Part shown: one piece after another, positions 41,385 to 50,818 of the stretch
Layout of the letters: every line of letters starts with the position of its first letter
How positions within the stretch are numbered: position 1 is the stretch's first letter
Assembly (NCBI RefSeq): GCF_016862095.1
Contig: NZ_BOMH01000039.1
Location: forward strand, 142,656 to 206,655
Direction: 5' to 3'
DNA from: Actinoplanes cyaneus
Lineage (GTDB): Bacteria > Actinomycetota > Actinomycetes > Mycobacteriales > Micromonosporaceae
DNA: 64,000 nucleotides
Position numbers and translations under genes: made by a program
Notes under the pieces: model-generated
What the model saw: only the letters and a program-made list of their open reading frames with translations
Told to the model about the DNA's origin: nothing
Database searches by the model: none

Positions 41385-42324
41385 CCGGTGAACCTAACCT
41401 AGCCGCCCACCAGCGCTCGGCCCGGCCCACCAGCAGGAATGTCACGGCCACGTAGACCCAGCCGACCAGCACGTCGATCACGTAGTGCTCGCCGGTGTAG
41501 ACCAGCGTGAAGGTCATCGCCAGCGGGTACGCCAGCAGCAGCGGCCACCACCGCCGGCGCACCACGGGCAGGAAGAACGCGACAGCCATCATCGCCCACG
41601 CGGTGTGCAGCGACGGCATCGCGGCGACCGGGTTGGACTGCCCCACCTGCAACGCGTTCATCGTGTTCCCGGCGCCGTGCAGGCCGAGCACGTCCCAGCC
41701 GTCGGTGGAGATCCGGGTGACCGGCTCGCTCAGGTAGCCGCGCTCGGCGGCCCACCAGGGTGGCGCGGCCGGGTAGAGGAAGTACGTGACCAGCCCGAGC
41801 ACGCACAGCGTCAACCAGCGCCGCATGAACCGCGCCCACGGCGCCCGGGCCCGCACCCAGAGGATCACCGCGATCGTCGGCACGGTCAGGAAGTGCGAGA
41901 CGTAGACGAGCGTCACGACCGCCAGCCACCACGGGGTCCGCCCGGGGTGGTAGAGGTGGTGCTGGAGCCACGTGGTCGGCACCTGCCCACCGGTCAGCCG
42001 GCCCCACAGTGCCTCGTCCGCGTGGATCAGCGGGGTCACGTGCGGGGCGAAGAAGTCGTCGGCCCAGCTGCGCGAGATGTTGTAGAGCACCAGCAGCAGC
42101 GCGATCGGCAGCCAGTCCCGCAGGAAGAGCAGGTGGGTCCGCCACGGCCGGTCGTTGCGCCACGCGATGGTGGCCAGCCACAGCCAGCCGAACGCGATCA
42201 GCGGGTCACTGGTCGGCACCCCGACGAACCGGACGCCGACGGCGAAGACCGCTCCCCAGACCAGCATGCCGACGGTCCGTCGTCGCCGGAGCGACGGGGC
42301 TGGAGCGGTCTCCGACGTCGTCAC
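41365..42324 (-). CDS. PAP2-superfamily membrane phosphatase
   Basis: This 319-aa membrane protein has about six hydrophobic helices and the PAP2 phosphatase motifs: SLHTAWAMM (SxxH-type catalytic His) and YTGEHYVIDVLVGW (second His/Asp motif). The R-P-rich first motif is replaced by a weaker sequence, as in inositolphosphotransferase-like (AUR1/IPT) members. Cleavage of lipid phosphates or transfer of a phospho-head group is plausible. A GTG start at 42324 is chosen; a TTG three codons earlier (42333) is also in frame. It lies 11 bp after the M16 peptidase stop and overlaps dapB by 20 bp. Confidence 0.85.
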   Translation of the reverse strand: MTTSETAPAPSLRRRRTVGMLVWGAVFAVGVRFVGVPTSDPLIAFGWLWLATIAWRNDRPWRTHLLFLRDWLPIALLLVLYNISRSWADDFFAPHVTPLIHADEALWGRLTGGQVPTTWLQHHLYHPGRTPWWLAVVTLVYVSHFLTVPTIAVILWVRARAPWARFMRRWLTLCVLGLVTYFLYPAAPPWWAAERGYLSEPVTRISTDGWDVLGLHGAGNTMNALQVGQSNPVAAMPSLHTAWAMMAVAFFLPVVRRRWWPLLLAYPLAMTFTLVYTGEHYVIDVLVGWVYVAVTFLLVGRAERWWAARLGSPGDSRAT

Positions 42325-42335
42325 GGAAACCAAGG

Positions 42336-43667
42336 TTAACCAGGAGGAAAGCCGCCCTCGTCGAACGGACCCACCACTGCCAGGGACGGTTCGCGGGCCA
42401 GGAGGTCGGCGGCGATCTTCTCGACATCCACCATCGTCACGGCGTCGACCCGGGTGAGCAGCTCGTCGACACCCATCAGGTCACCGTGCAGAAGTTCGGA
42501 CTTGGCCAGCCGGCTCATGCGCGAGCTGGTGTCCTCGAGGCCCAGCACGTACGCGCCCTTGACCATGCCCTTCCCCCGGACGAGTTCCTCCGGGGTGATG
42601 CCGCTCTCCGCGACCCGGGCCAGTTCGGCGCGGATCAGATCGAGCACCTCGGGGGCCTTGCCGGGGGCGCAGCCGGCGTAGACGCCGAACACGCCGCTGT
42701 CGGCGTACTGACTGCCGTAGGAGTACACCGAGTACGCCAGGCCGCGCTTCTCCCGGATCTCCTGGAAGAGCCGGCTCGACATGCCGCCGCCGAGCACGTT
42801 GTTCAACACGCCCAAGGCGAACCGGCGCTCGTCGTAACGGCTCAGGCCGACCGTGCCGAGCACGATGTGGGCCTGCTCGGTGTCGCGGTGCACGACGACC
42901 GTGTGCGGTTTGCGCACCCGGACCCGCTTGTCACCCGGGCGAGGATCGGCGGGCGCCGCCGCACCGGTGTCCAGCGGGGTGCCGGCCAGAGCCTTGCGCA
43001 CCAGCTTGACCACTGTGGCGTGGTCCAGGTTCCCGGCGGCCGCGATCACGATCTCCGGCGCCTTGTAGCGCTTGCGGTAGAACGTGTTGATCTGGTCCCG
43101 GGTCATCGGGGTGATCGACTCCGGGGTGCCCGAGATCAGCCGGCCCAGCGGGTGGTCACCGTAGATCGCCTCGGTGAAGACGTCGTGCACCTCGTCGCCC
43201 GGCTCGTCCTCGTGCATGGCGATCTCCTCGAGGATCACGCCACGCTCGGTCTCGACGTCCGACGGGTCGAGGAGCGAGTCGGCCACCGCGTCCACCAGCA
43301 CGTCCACCGCGAGCGGCAGATCGGAGTCGAGCACCCGCGCGTAATAGCAGGTGTACTCCTTCGTGGTGAAGGCGTTGGTCTCGCCGCCGACCGCCTCGAT
43401 CTCCGCGGAGATCTCCATCGCGGTGCGCTTGTGGGTGCCCTTGAAGAGCAGGTGCTCCAGGAAGTGCGAGGCGCCGGACATGACCGGGGTCTCGTCCCGG
43501 GAACCGATCCCGACCCAGACGCCGAGAGCGGCGCTGCGGGTGGTCGGGATCGCCTCGGTGATGATGCGCAGGCCGCTGGGCAGGACGGTCTTCTTCACAC
43601 CGTCCTGCAGGGTCCGGGTAGAAACGCGGGCCGGCCTCTCGGCCGGCCCGCGGTCAGTCGCTGTCAC
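42336..43667 (-). CDS. M16-family zinc metallopeptidase
   Basis: This 443-aa insulinase-type peptidase has the inverted zinc motif HxxEH in SHFLEHLLFKGT (about residues 67-78) with the downstream Glu in the ETNAFTTKEYT region. The two M16 halves fill the length. Its neighbour pnp is always adjacent in actinobacteria and related Gram-positives. The GTG start at 43667 abuts the pnp stop (TAA followed immediately by GTG), so it is translationally coupled to pnp. It probably degrades short peptides; its precise substrate is unknown. Confidence 0.93.
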   Translation of the reverse strand: MTATDRGPAERPARVSTRTLQDGVKKTVLPSGLRIITEAIPTTRSAALGVWVGIGSRDETPVMSGASHFLEHLLFKGTHKRTAMEISAEIEAVGGETNAFTTKEYTCYYARVLDSDLPLAVDVLVDAVADSLLDPSDVETERGVILEEIAMHEDEPGDEVHDVFTEAIYGDHPLGRLISGTPESITPMTRDQINTFYRKRYKAPEIVIAAAGNLDHATVVKLVRKALAGTPLDTGAAAPADPRPGDKRVRVRKPHTVVVHRDTEQAHIVLGTVGLSRYDERRFALGVLNNVLGGGMSSRLFQEIREKRGLAYSVYSYGSQYADSGVFGVYAGCAPGKAPEVLDLIRAELARVAESGITPEELVRGKGMVKGAYVLGLEDTSSRMSRLAKSELLHGDLMGVDELLTRVDAVTMVDVEKIAADLLAREPSLAVVGPFDEGGFPPG

Positions 43668-45980
43668 TTAGTCGCGGCGCTCGCCCGCGGGGCGGGAACG
43701 ACGACGGCGGGGCTCGCCGCCACCCTCACGGTCACCCCGGGGGGCCCGCTCCTCACGCGGCGCGCCCTCGGCGGCGGCAGGCGCGGCCGGCGCCTCCTCA
43801 CCCTCCGGGCGAACCTTGTCGAGGTAGATCTTGCCGCGCTGGTCGATGTCCGCGATCAGGACCTCGACCTTGTCGCCGACGTTGAGGAAGTCCTCGACCT
43901 TCTCGACCCGCTTGCCGTCGCCCACCTTGGAGATGTGCAGCAGGCCGTCGCGGCCGGGAGTCAGCGAGATGAAGGCGCCGAACGGGGCCGTCTTCACCAC
44001 GGTGCCGAGGAACTTGTCGCCGGCCTTCGGCAGCGTCGGGTTCGCGATCGCGTTGATCCGCTCGACCGCGGCCTCGGCGGCCGGGCCGTTGGTCGCGCCG
44101 ACGTAGATCGTGCCGTCGTCCTCGATGGAGATGTCGGCGCCGGTCTCGTCCTGGATCGCGTTGATGGTCTGGCCCTTCGGGCCGATCACCATGCCGATCT
44201 TGTCGACCGGGATCTTCACGCTGGTGACCCGCGGCGCGTACTCGCTCATCGCGGCCGGGGACTCGATCGCGGCGTTCATCACCTCGAGGATCGTCGCCCG
44301 GGCCTCGTGCGCCTGCTGCAGCGCGCCGGCCAGCACGTCCGACGGGATGCCGTCGAGCTTGGTGTCGAGCTGCAGCGCGGTGACGAACTCGCTGGTGCCG
44401 GCGACCTTGAAGTCCATGTCACCGAACGCGTCCTCGGCGCCCAGGATGTCGGTCAGCGCGATGTACTGCGTCTTGCCGTCGACCTCGTCCGAGATCAGGC
44501 CCATCGCGATGCCGGCGACCGGAGCCTTCAGCGGGACACCGGCGGAGAGCAGGGCCAGCGTCGAGGCGCAGACCGAGCCCATGCTCGTCGAACCGTTGGA
44601 GCCCAGAGCCTCGGACACCTGACGGATCGCGTACGGGAACTCCTCGCGCGACGGCAGCACCGGCACGAGCGCCCGCTCGGCGAGCGCGCCGTGACCGATC
44701 TCGCGGCGCTTCGGCGAGCCGACCCGGCCGGTCTCACCGGTCGAGTACGGCGGGAAGTTGTAGTTGTGCATGTAGCGCTTGGTCTTCTCGGGAGCGAGAG
44801 TGTCCAGCGCCTGCTCCATGCGCAGCATGTTCAGCGTGGTGACGCCCAGGATCTGGGTCTCGCCCCGCTCGAACAGCGCCGAGCCGTGCACCCGCGGCAG
44901 CACGCCGATCTGGGCGGTCAGCGGACGGATGTCACGCGGGCCGCGGCCGTCGATGCGGATCTGCTCGCGCAGCACCCGCTGGCGCACCTCGGCCTTGGTG
45001 ACCGAGCGGAACGCCGCGCTGATCTCCTTCTCCCGGCCCTCGAACCGCTCGTCGAGCAGCTCGTGCGCCTTCGCCTTGACCAGGTCGAGAGCTTCCTCGC
45101 GCTCCTGCTTCGCGGCGATCTTCAGGGCCTCGGCGGTCTCGGCGCGCACCGCGTCGCTGACCGCGGCGAACACGTCGTCCTGGTAGTCCAGGAAGACCGG
45201 GAACTCGGCGACCGGCTTGGCGGCGACGTCGGCCAGCTCGCTCTGCGCGCGGCAGAGCTCGCGGATGGCCGGCTTCGCGGCTTCGAGGCCGCTGGCCACG
45301 ATCTCCTCGGTCGGCGCGGTCGCACCGGCGGCGATCAGCTTGACCGCCTGCGGCGTGGCCTCGGCCTCGACCATCATGATCGCGACATCGCCCTCGGCGG
45401 TGACGCGACCGGCGACGACCATGTCGAAGGTGGCCCGCTCGAGCTCCTCGATGGTCGGGAAGGCGACCCACTGGCCGTCGATGTGCGCGACGCGGGTCGA
45501 GCCGACCGGGCCGCTGAACGGCAGGCCGGAGAGCTTGGTCGACATCGACGCGGCGTTCATGGCGACCACGTCGTACGGGTGGGCGGGGTCGAGCGCGAGG
45601 ACGGTCTCGACGACCTGGACCTCGTTGCGCAGGCCCTTGGTGAACGACGGGCGCAGCGGCCGGTCGATCAGGCGGCAGGTGAGGATGGCGTCCTCGCTGG
45701 GACGACCCTCGCGCCGGAAGAACGAGCCGGGGATGCGGCCCGCCGCGTACATCCGCTCCTCGACGTCGACGGTCAGCGGGAAGAAGTCGAAGTGCTCCTT
45801 CGGCGCCTTGCTGGCCGTGGTCGCGGAGAGAACAGTGGTGTCGCCCAGCTGGACGATCACCGAACCGGCGGCCTGCTTGGCCAGCCGGCCGGTGGAGAAC
45901 ACGATCTCGCGGGTGCCGAACGACCCGTTGTCGATGATCGCCGTGCGAGTTTCGGTTCCGAGAGCGGTCTGCTCTGTCAA
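43668..45980 (-). CDS. pnp: Polynucleotide phosphorylase (also GpsI in actinobacteria)
   Basis: This 3'-5' phosphorolytic exoribonuclease and RNA polymerase has 770 aa. Two RNase PH-like domains are visible (an N-terminal one with FGTREIVFSTGRLAKQA and a second with RGPRDIRPLTAQIGVLPR, active-site Asp/His in the GDMDFKVAGT region). A KH domain (KIGMVIGPKGQTINAIQDET) and an S1 domain follow, with an Arg/Gly/Glu-rich tail. The start is TTG at 45980, about 9 nt after GAGGAG. It lies downstream of rpsO on the same strand with hairpins between the genes. Confidence 0.95.
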   Translation of the reverse strand: MTEQTALGTETRTAIIDNGSFGTREIVFSTGRLAKQAAGSVIVQLGDTTVLSATTASKAPKEHFDFFPLTVDVEERMYAAGRIPGSFFRREGRPSEDAILTCRLIDRPLRPSFTKGLRNEVQVVETVLALDPAHPYDVVAMNAASMSTKLSGLPFSGPVGSTRVAHIDGQWVAFPTIEELERATFDMVVAGRVTAEGDVAIMMVEAEATPQAVKLIAAGATAPTEEIVASGLEAAKPAIRELCRAQSELADVAAKPVAEFPVFLDYQDDVFAAVSDAVRAETAEALKIAAKQEREEALDLVKAKAHELLDERFEGREKEISAAFRSVTKAEVRQRVLREQIRIDGRGPRDIRPLTAQIGVLPRVHGSALFERGETQILGVTTLNMLRMEQALDTLAPEKTKRYMHNYNFPPYSTGETGRVGSPKRREIGHGALAERALVPVLPSREEFPYAIRQVSEALGSNGSTSMGSVCASTLALLSAGVPLKAPVAGIAMGLISDEVDGKTQYIALTDILGAEDAFGDMDFKVAGTSEFVTALQLDTKLDGIPSDVLAGALQQAHEARATILEVMNAAIESPAAMSEYAPRVTSVKIPVDKIGMVIGPKGQTINAIQDETGADISIEDDGTIYVGATNGPAAEAAVERINAIANPTLPKAGDKFLGTVVKTAPFGAFISLTPGRDGLLHISKVGDGKRVEKVEDFLNVGDKVEVLIADIDQRGKIYLDKVRPEGEEAPAAPAAAEGAPREERAPRGDREGGGEPRRRRSRPAGERRD

Positions 45981-46040
45981 GTGAGGTACTCCTCTTCGTC
46001 GAGGACCCGGCGGTCTACAGCGCGTTTCAACGTGGCCGGT

Positions 46041-46074
46041 CTTCGATCGAAGTACCCAGGTATGAATGCCTGGG
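46041..46074 (-). promoter_or_regulatory. Stem-loops in the rpsO-pnp intergenic region
   Basis: A 12-bp perfect palindrome CTTCGATCGAAG (46041-46052) and a small hairpin CCCAGG (46055-46060) / CCTGGG (46069-46074) lie in the pnp leader. In other bacteria this interval is cut by RNase III and used for PNPase autoregulation; a similar role is inferred. Confidence 0.5.
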
Positions 46075-46136
46075 AACCACTACCGGAGACCGGTGCTGCC
46101 GGTGTGAGCCGCGCGGGTCCGTGGGGTGGTGAAGCG

Positions 46137-46162
46137 CGGGGAGCGACCGAAGCCGCTCCCCG
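46137..46162 (-). terminator. Terminator/attenuator after rpsO
   Basis: A perfect 9-bp stem CGGGGAGCG (46137-46145) / CGCTCCCCG (46154-46162) with an 8-nt loop lies 8 bp past the rpsO stop. On the transcript the loop reads GCTTCGGT. There is no U-run, so partial termination before pnp is likely. Confidence 0.65.
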
Positions 46163-46170
46163 ATGAAACG

Positions 46171-46440
46171 TTATCGACGCAGGCCGAGGCGCTCGATGAG
46201 CGTCCGGTAGCGGGCGATGTCCTTCTTCTGAACGTAGTTCAGCAGGCGGCGGCGCTGACCGACCAGCAGCAGCAGACCACGACGGCTGTGGTGGTCGTGC
46301 TTGTGCACCTTCAGGTGCTCGGTCAGATCGGCGATCCGCTTGGTGAGCATCGCGACCTGGACCTCGGGCGAACCGGTGTCGCCCTCCTTGGTCGCGTACT
46401 CACCCATGATCTTGTTCTTGGTGTCCTGGTCGAGCGCCAT
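46171..46440 (-). CDS. rpsO: 30S ribosomal protein S15
   Basis: S15 binds the central domain of 16S rRNA in early 30S assembly. The product has 89 aa, the usual length, starting MALDQDTKNKIMGEYATKEG and ending RYRTLIERLGLRR. The signature HxxDHxSRRGL is visible (HDHHSRRGLLLLVGQRRRLLNY in two parts). The ATG at 46440 follows GGAGA. Followed by a hairpin and pnp, as in most bacteria. Confidence 0.96.
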   Translation of the reverse strand: MALDQDTKNKIMGEYATKEGDTGSPEVQVAMLTKRIADLTEHLKVHKHDHHSRRGLLLLVGQRRRLLNYVQKKDIARYRTLIERLGLRR

Positions 46441-46533
46441 ATTCTCCGAACTTCTGTGTTGCCGCTTCAAGGAATTGTCCGCAACCCGCGGCGTCGGGCA
46501 GGCGTGGCGGAACATATGAACCCTACCAGGGGG

Positions 46534-47466
46534 TCACCGGAGCAACACGCGGGTCTCTTCCACGTCGGCCCTGATCTGAGCGATCAACGGCTCGATCGCG
46601 TCGTATTTACGCTGCTCACGAAGGTGCGCCACGAAATCGAGGCTGACCCGCTCGCCGTAGAGGTCACCCGAGAAGCCCAACGCGTACGCCTCCACCCGCC
46701 GTTCCCGCCCCTCGAACGTGGGATTGGTACCGATCGACACACTGGCCGGCCAGCGCCCCGCGTCCCCCCCGCCGCGGATCAGCCAGGCGGCGTAGACCCC
46801 GTCGGCCGGCACCGCCGCATAGCGGTGAGTCATCAGGTTCGCCGTCGGGAAGCCCAGCTCACGACCGCGCTGGTCGCCGCGGACCACCACACCGGCCAGG
46901 CGGTGCGGCCGGCCGAGCGCGGCGGCCGCGGCGCGCACGTCCCCGGCGTCGACACAGCTACGGATGTACGTCGAGGAGAACACCACCCCGTCCGCCGAGA
47001 CCAGCGGGGCCTCCTCGACGGTGAACCCGAACGTACGCCCGAGGGTCTCCAGCATCGTGACGTCACCGGCCGCCTTGTGCCCGAAGCGGAAGTTGTCGCC
47101 GACCACCACGTCCGCCGCGTGCAGCGCCTGCACGAGCACGTCGTGGACGAACTCGTCCGGGCTGAGCCGGGAGAACTCCGGCGTGAACGGCACCACGCAG
47201 AGCGCGTCGACCCCGAGCTGCTCGATCAGCTCCGCCTTGCGCACCGACTCGGTCAGCACCGCCGGGTGCGAGCCCGGGCGGACCACCTCGGAGGGGTGCG
47301 GGTCGAAGGTCATCACGACCGACTGCAGGCCCATGTCGCGGGCGCGCTTCACCGCGTGCCCGATGATCGCCTGGTGGCCGCGGTGCACGCCGTCGAAGAC
47401 GCCGATGGTCACCACCGACCGGCCCCAGCCACCGGGAACCGATTCCAATCCCCGCCACCGCTGCAT
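46534..47466 (-). CDS. ribF: Bifunctional riboflavin kinase / FAD synthetase
   Basis: RibF makes FMN and then FAD; the product has 310 aa. The N-terminal nucleotidyltransferase contains GVFDGVHRGHQ, and VVGDNFRFGHKA is the adenylyltransferase core. The C-terminal kinase domain contains GRELGFPTANL, then PADGVYAAWL and SIGTNPTFEGRERRVEA. ATG 47466 is preceded by GAGGAGC. In related genomes truB lies immediately upstream, but here a two-component system intervenes. No FMN riboswitch was recognised. Confidence 0.95.
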   Translation of the reverse strand: MQRWRGLESVPGGWGRSVVTIGVFDGVHRGHQAIIGHAVKRARDMGLQSVVMTFDPHPSEVVRPGSHPAVLTESVRKAELIEQLGVDALCVVPFTPEFSRLSPDEFVHDVLVQALHAADVVVGDNFRFGHKAAGDVTMLETLGRTFGFTVEEAPLVSADGVVFSSTYIRSCVDAGDVRAAAAALGRPHRLAGVVVRGDQRGRELGFPTANLMTHRYAAVPADGVYAAWLIRGGGDAGRWPASVSIGTNPTFEGRERRVEAYALGFSGDLYGERVSLDFVAHLREQRKYDAIEPLIAQIRADVEETRVLLR

Positions 47467-47556
47467 CGAAAAGCTCCTCAGCCTCGTCGTCAGCCATAGC
47501 GTATCGACCGCGTATTCCTCCTGCGCCGCGCCCGGATCGGTACGATTGGGCCCGAT

Positions 47557-50313
47557 ATGAGCGACGAGTGGACACGCCTGGTCCTGCTCGCCGCGGAGAT
47601 CACCTTCGCGGTGCTCTTCCTGCGCGCGCTGCTCGGCTACCTCCGGGGGCGCGACCCCCTGCAGGGCGACCTGACCCTGGTCTTCGGGCCGTGCGCGCTG
47701 GTCTTCGCGCTCGATCTGCTGTGGCAGACGATCGGCGACAAGCCGGCCTGGACCGGGGCGCTGACCGCCGTGCCACTGATGGCCCAGCCCTACCTGACGC
47801 TGCGCCTGGCCGCCCGCCTGCGGCACGTGCCCCGCGCGCTCAGCACCGGCACGCTGCTCGGCTGGATCGGGCTGGCCCTGCTGATCAGCCTGGCGGGACG
47901 CCCGATCCCGGACCCGCTGATCGTCACGGCGGTGATCTACTTCCTGGGCGCCGAGGCGACAGCGGCGATCCTGCTCTTCGGCAAGGCCCGCACCCGGACC
48001 GGCACCAACCGGGCCCGGCTGATGACCGCGGCGGGCGCCACCCTCGCCTTCGCCGTCATGATCATGCTGATCGGCACGGCCGCCCTCACCGACAGCCAGG
48101 AGTGGCGGACGGTCAGCCGGATCATGGCGCTGGCCAGCGGGCTCGGCTACCTCATCGCGTTCGTGCCGCCACGACGCCTGCGCAGGCTGGCCGCGGCCGC
48201 CGCCGCGCACTCGATCACCGAACGGCTGCTGCGCGCGCCGGCCGACTCACCGGAGCAGGTCTGGCAGACCTACACCGAGATCATGCGCGTCCAGACCGGC
48301 GCGGACGCGGTCGCCGTGCTGCTGCCCCGCGCGGACGGGGCGCTGGAGCAGGCGGGGTACGCCGGCCCGCCGATCGACCTGCCGGACGAGCCGATCCAGG
48401 GCGACCCGTCCGCGCTGATCCGGCGGGGCCGCCCGGCGCGGCTGCGGGAGGGCGGACCGGCGCTGCTGCGGCACTTCGGCGACGAGTTGCGCGACGACTT
48501 CGTGACCGTGCTGCGGATGCCGGTCCCGCCCGACGTCGAAGGCTGGGTGCTGCTGTTCAACCGGTTCCGCAACCTGTTCAGCGACGACGACCTGGGGTTG
48601 CTGGCCGAGCTCGGCGGGCAGGCCGGGATCCTCGCCGGGCGCCAGGCGGTGACCGTGCGCGAACGCCGCCTCGCCACCGAGCTGAGCCGCTCGGTCGAGG
48701 CACTGACCAGGGCGAACGAGGCGAAGAGCAACTTTCTCGCGAACATGAGCCACGAGCTGCGCACCCCGCTCAACGCGATCATCGGATTCAGCGACCTGAT
48801 GCGCCTGGAGGAGCCGGAGGGCGACCGCCGCCGCGTGCCCGCCGACTGGGTCGACCACATCCACGGCAGCGGGCGGCACCTGCTCGGCCTGATCAACGAC
48901 ATCCTGGACCTGGCCAAGGTCGAGGCCGGGCGGATCGACCTGCGGCTGGCCCCGGTGCGGTTGGACACCGCCGTCGAGGAGCTGCTCACCTCGATCACCC
49001 CGCTCTTCTCCGAGAAACGGCTGACCGTGCGGACCGACATGGCCGCGGTCACCGCGCTCGCCGATCGGCTCCGCCTGCGCCAGATCGTGGAGAACCTGCT
49101 CTCCAACGCGATCAAGTTCACCCCGGACGGCGGCACCATCACGATCACGGTGACCGGGACGGACACCGACGTGTGCATCGTCGTCGCGGACACCGGGGTG
49201 GGCATCGCCGACACCGACGCGGAACGGGTCTTCGAGGAGTTCCAGCAGGTCGGCGACCCGGATCGGCGCAAGGCGGGCACCGGTCTCGGGCTGGCGCTGA
49301 CACGCCGGCTGGTGGAGGCGCACCGCGGCGAGATCACGCTGACCTCGGCGCCGGGTCAGGGCAGCACCTTCGCCGTACGCCTGCCGGCCGCGCCCGTCGC
49401 CCGGCCCAGCGCCACCGGGGCGGCCGACGGGCCGTACGTGCTGCTCGTCGAGGACGACCCGCACTCGGCCGAGCTGATGCAGACCCAGCTGACCAACGCC
49501 GGCTACCGCGTCGGGGTGGCCGGCACCGGGGAGAGCGGCCTGGCCGTCGCCCGCGCCCACAGACCGGACGCGATCGTGCTCGACGTCGAACTGCCCGGCA
49601 TCTCCGGCTGGGAGGTGATCCGCCGGCTCAAGGCGGACGCCGCGCTCGCCGGCGTGCCGGTGTTCTTCGCCAGCATCCTCGACGAGGCCGCGGCCGGGCT
49701 GGCCCTCGGCGCGCACGACTACTTCATCAAGCCGGTCGACCAGCCGGCCCTGCTCAGCGCCCTCGCCAACGCGATCGCCGCCCGGCCCGCCCCCCGCGTG
49801 CTGGTGATCGACCACGACGACGCGGTCCGCCACGCCATCGAGGACGGCCTGCGCGCCGGCGGCGCCGAGGTGGTGGCCTGCGCCGACGGGCGCGACGGAC
49901 TGGCCCGCAGCCGCGCCGAGAACTTCGACCTGATCGTCTGCGACATGCAGTCGCCGTCCGAGGACGGATTCAGCCTGCTCGCCGCGATCGAACAGGACCC
50001 GTCCGGGCGGCACACCCCGGTGCTCGGGCTCAGCGCCGCAGCGCTCGCCGAACGCGCGCCCGGCGACAACGCCCCGCTGATCGCGACCGCGATGGCCGGC
50101 GGGGTCGTCGCCGAGGCGATGGCCGGCGGCGCGGGCTGGGACAGCCTCGCCCCGCTGCTCGGGCACCACCCGGCGTCCCAGCACCCGGCGATCCCGCACC
50201 ACCCGTCGCACCCGGCGGCACGCCGCACCGGCGGTGGCGCGCACCCGCCGGCCGGCACGATCCAGCTGCGCAACCCCGTGCCCGTCCACGCCGAGATCGA
50301 GGAGGACCAGTGA
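47557..50313 (+). CDS. Hybrid sensor histidine kinase with two receiver domains
   Basis: This 918-aa membrane kinase has a multi-pass N-terminus of about six helices (1-210; 7TM/MASE-like, unassigned). A GAF-like domain follows (about 235-370), then a HisKA domain with the phospho-His in SHELRTPLNAIIGFSDLM (about 398). The HATPase domain has the N, G1 and G2 boxes (NLLSNAIKFTPDGG, DTGVGI, GTGLGLAL). Two receiver domains end the protein (about 627-740, 746-860; acceptor Asp in IVLDVELPG and IVCDMQSP), plus a Pro/His-rich tail. A TACGAT -10 lies 10 nt before the ATG. The ligand is unknown. It overlaps a one-domain response regulator. Confidence 0.9.
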   Translation: MSDEWTRLVLLAAEITFAVLFLRALLGYLRGRDPLQGDLTLVFGPCALVFALDLLWQTIGDKPAWTGALTAVPLMAQPYLTLRLAARLRHVPRALSTGTLLGWIGLALLISLAGRPIPDPLIVTAVIYFLGAEATAAILLFGKARTRTGTNRARLMTAAGATLAFAVMIMLIGTAALTDSQEWRTVSRIMALASGLGYLIAFVPPRRLRRLAAAAAAHSITERLLRAPADSPEQVWQTYTEIMRVQTGADAVAVLLPRADGALEQAGYAGPPIDLPDEPIQGDPSALIRRGRPARLREGGPALLRHFGDELRDDFVTVLRMPVPPDVEGWVLLFNRFRNLFSDDDLGLLAELGGQAGILAGRQAVTVRERRLATELSRSVEALTRANEAKSNFLANMSHELRTPLNAIIGFSDLMRLEEPEGDRRRVPADWVDHIHGSGRHLLGLINDILDLAKVEAGRIDLRLAPVRLDTAVEELLTSITPLFSEKRLTVRTDMAAVTALADRLRLRQIVENLLSNAIKFTPDGGTITITVTGTDTDVCIVVADTGVGIADTDAERVFEEFQQVGDPDRRKAGTGLGLALTRRLVEAHRGEITLTSAPGQGSTFAVRLPAAPVARPSATGAADGPYVLLVEDDPHSAELMQTQLTNAGYRVGVAGTGESGLAVARAHRPDAIVLDVELPGISGWEVIRRLKADAALAGVPVFFASILDEAAAGLALGAHDYFIKPVDQPALLSALANAIAARPAPRVLVIDHDDAVRHAIEDGLRAGGAEVVACADGRDGLARSRAENFDLIVCDMQSPSEDGFSLLAAIEQDPSGRHTPVLGLSAAALAERAPGDNAPLIATAMAGGVVAEAMAGGAGWDSLAPLLGHHPASQHPAIPHHPSHPAARRTGGGAHPPAGTIQLRNPVPVHAEIEEDQ

Positions 50314-50708
50314 GCGATCCCCACCGCATCCTCCTGGTGGAGGACGAGGAACTGAACCGGATGCTGGTCAAGGCGGTGCTCTCCCGTGCCGGCGTCGACG
50401 CGGTCCGCAACGCCGAGTTGGTCGACGCGACCACCCTCAGCGAGGCCCGGGAGAACGTGCGGGCCGGCGGGTTCGACCTGATCCTGCTCGACCTCAACCT
50501 GCCCGACGGCAACGGGCTGACCCTTGCCCGCGAGCTCGCCGCCGACCCCGCGCCGGACCGCCCCAGACCGGTGGTGGTGGCGGTGACCGCGAGCGTGCTT
50601 CCGCAGGACCAGAAGGCGGCGCTCGACGCCGGCTGCGACGACTTCCTGGACAAGCCGTATGCGGCGGCCGACCTGGTGGCCACTGTCGCCCGTCACCTCA
50701 AGGGCTGA
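50310..50708 (+). CDS. Single-domain response regulator
   Basis: This 132-aa CheY-like receiver lacks an output domain. It has the acidic pocket in LLVEDEELNR, the phospho-acceptor Asp in LILLDLNLPDG, the Thr/Ser in VAVTAS and the conserved Lys in DKPYAAADL. The GTG start overlaps the kinase stop (GTGA), with GAGGAGGA as ribosome site inside the kinase gene, so the partners are coupled. Without a DNA-binding domain it probably acts by protein contact or as a phosphorelay node. The stop codon lies in a 20-bp tandem repeat. Confidence 0.9.
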   Translation: MSDPHRILLVEDEELNRMLVKAVLSRAGVDAVRNAELVDATTLSEARENVRAGGFDLILLDLNLPDGNGLTLARELAADPAPDRPRPVVVAVTASVLPQDQKAALDAGCDDFLDKPYAAADLVATVARHLKG

Positions 50709-50730
50709 CCCGTCACCTCAAGAGCCGAAA
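50691..50730. repeat. 20-bp tandem duplication across a stop codon
   Basis: CGTCACCTCAAGGGCTGACC (50691-50710) is followed directly by CGTCACCTCAAGAGCCGAAA (50711-50730). The first unit contains the response-regulator stop. The duplicated TGA has become CGA in unit 2. Confidence 0.8.
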
Positions 50731-50818
50731 AGCCTTCGCGCGTACGTCGTGAGCCCACGCCCGTGGCGCCGGGCCCGCGAGGCCGCGGGTGGTCCGGGCT
50801 GTGGCGCGCCGCCTGGTT

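Noticed and set aside
42009..46166. A 1385-codon forward open frame opposite PAP2, M16 and pnp
   Set aside because: The opposite strand carries clear, motif-complete genes; the frame is open only because GC-rich codons rarely give stops in the complement.
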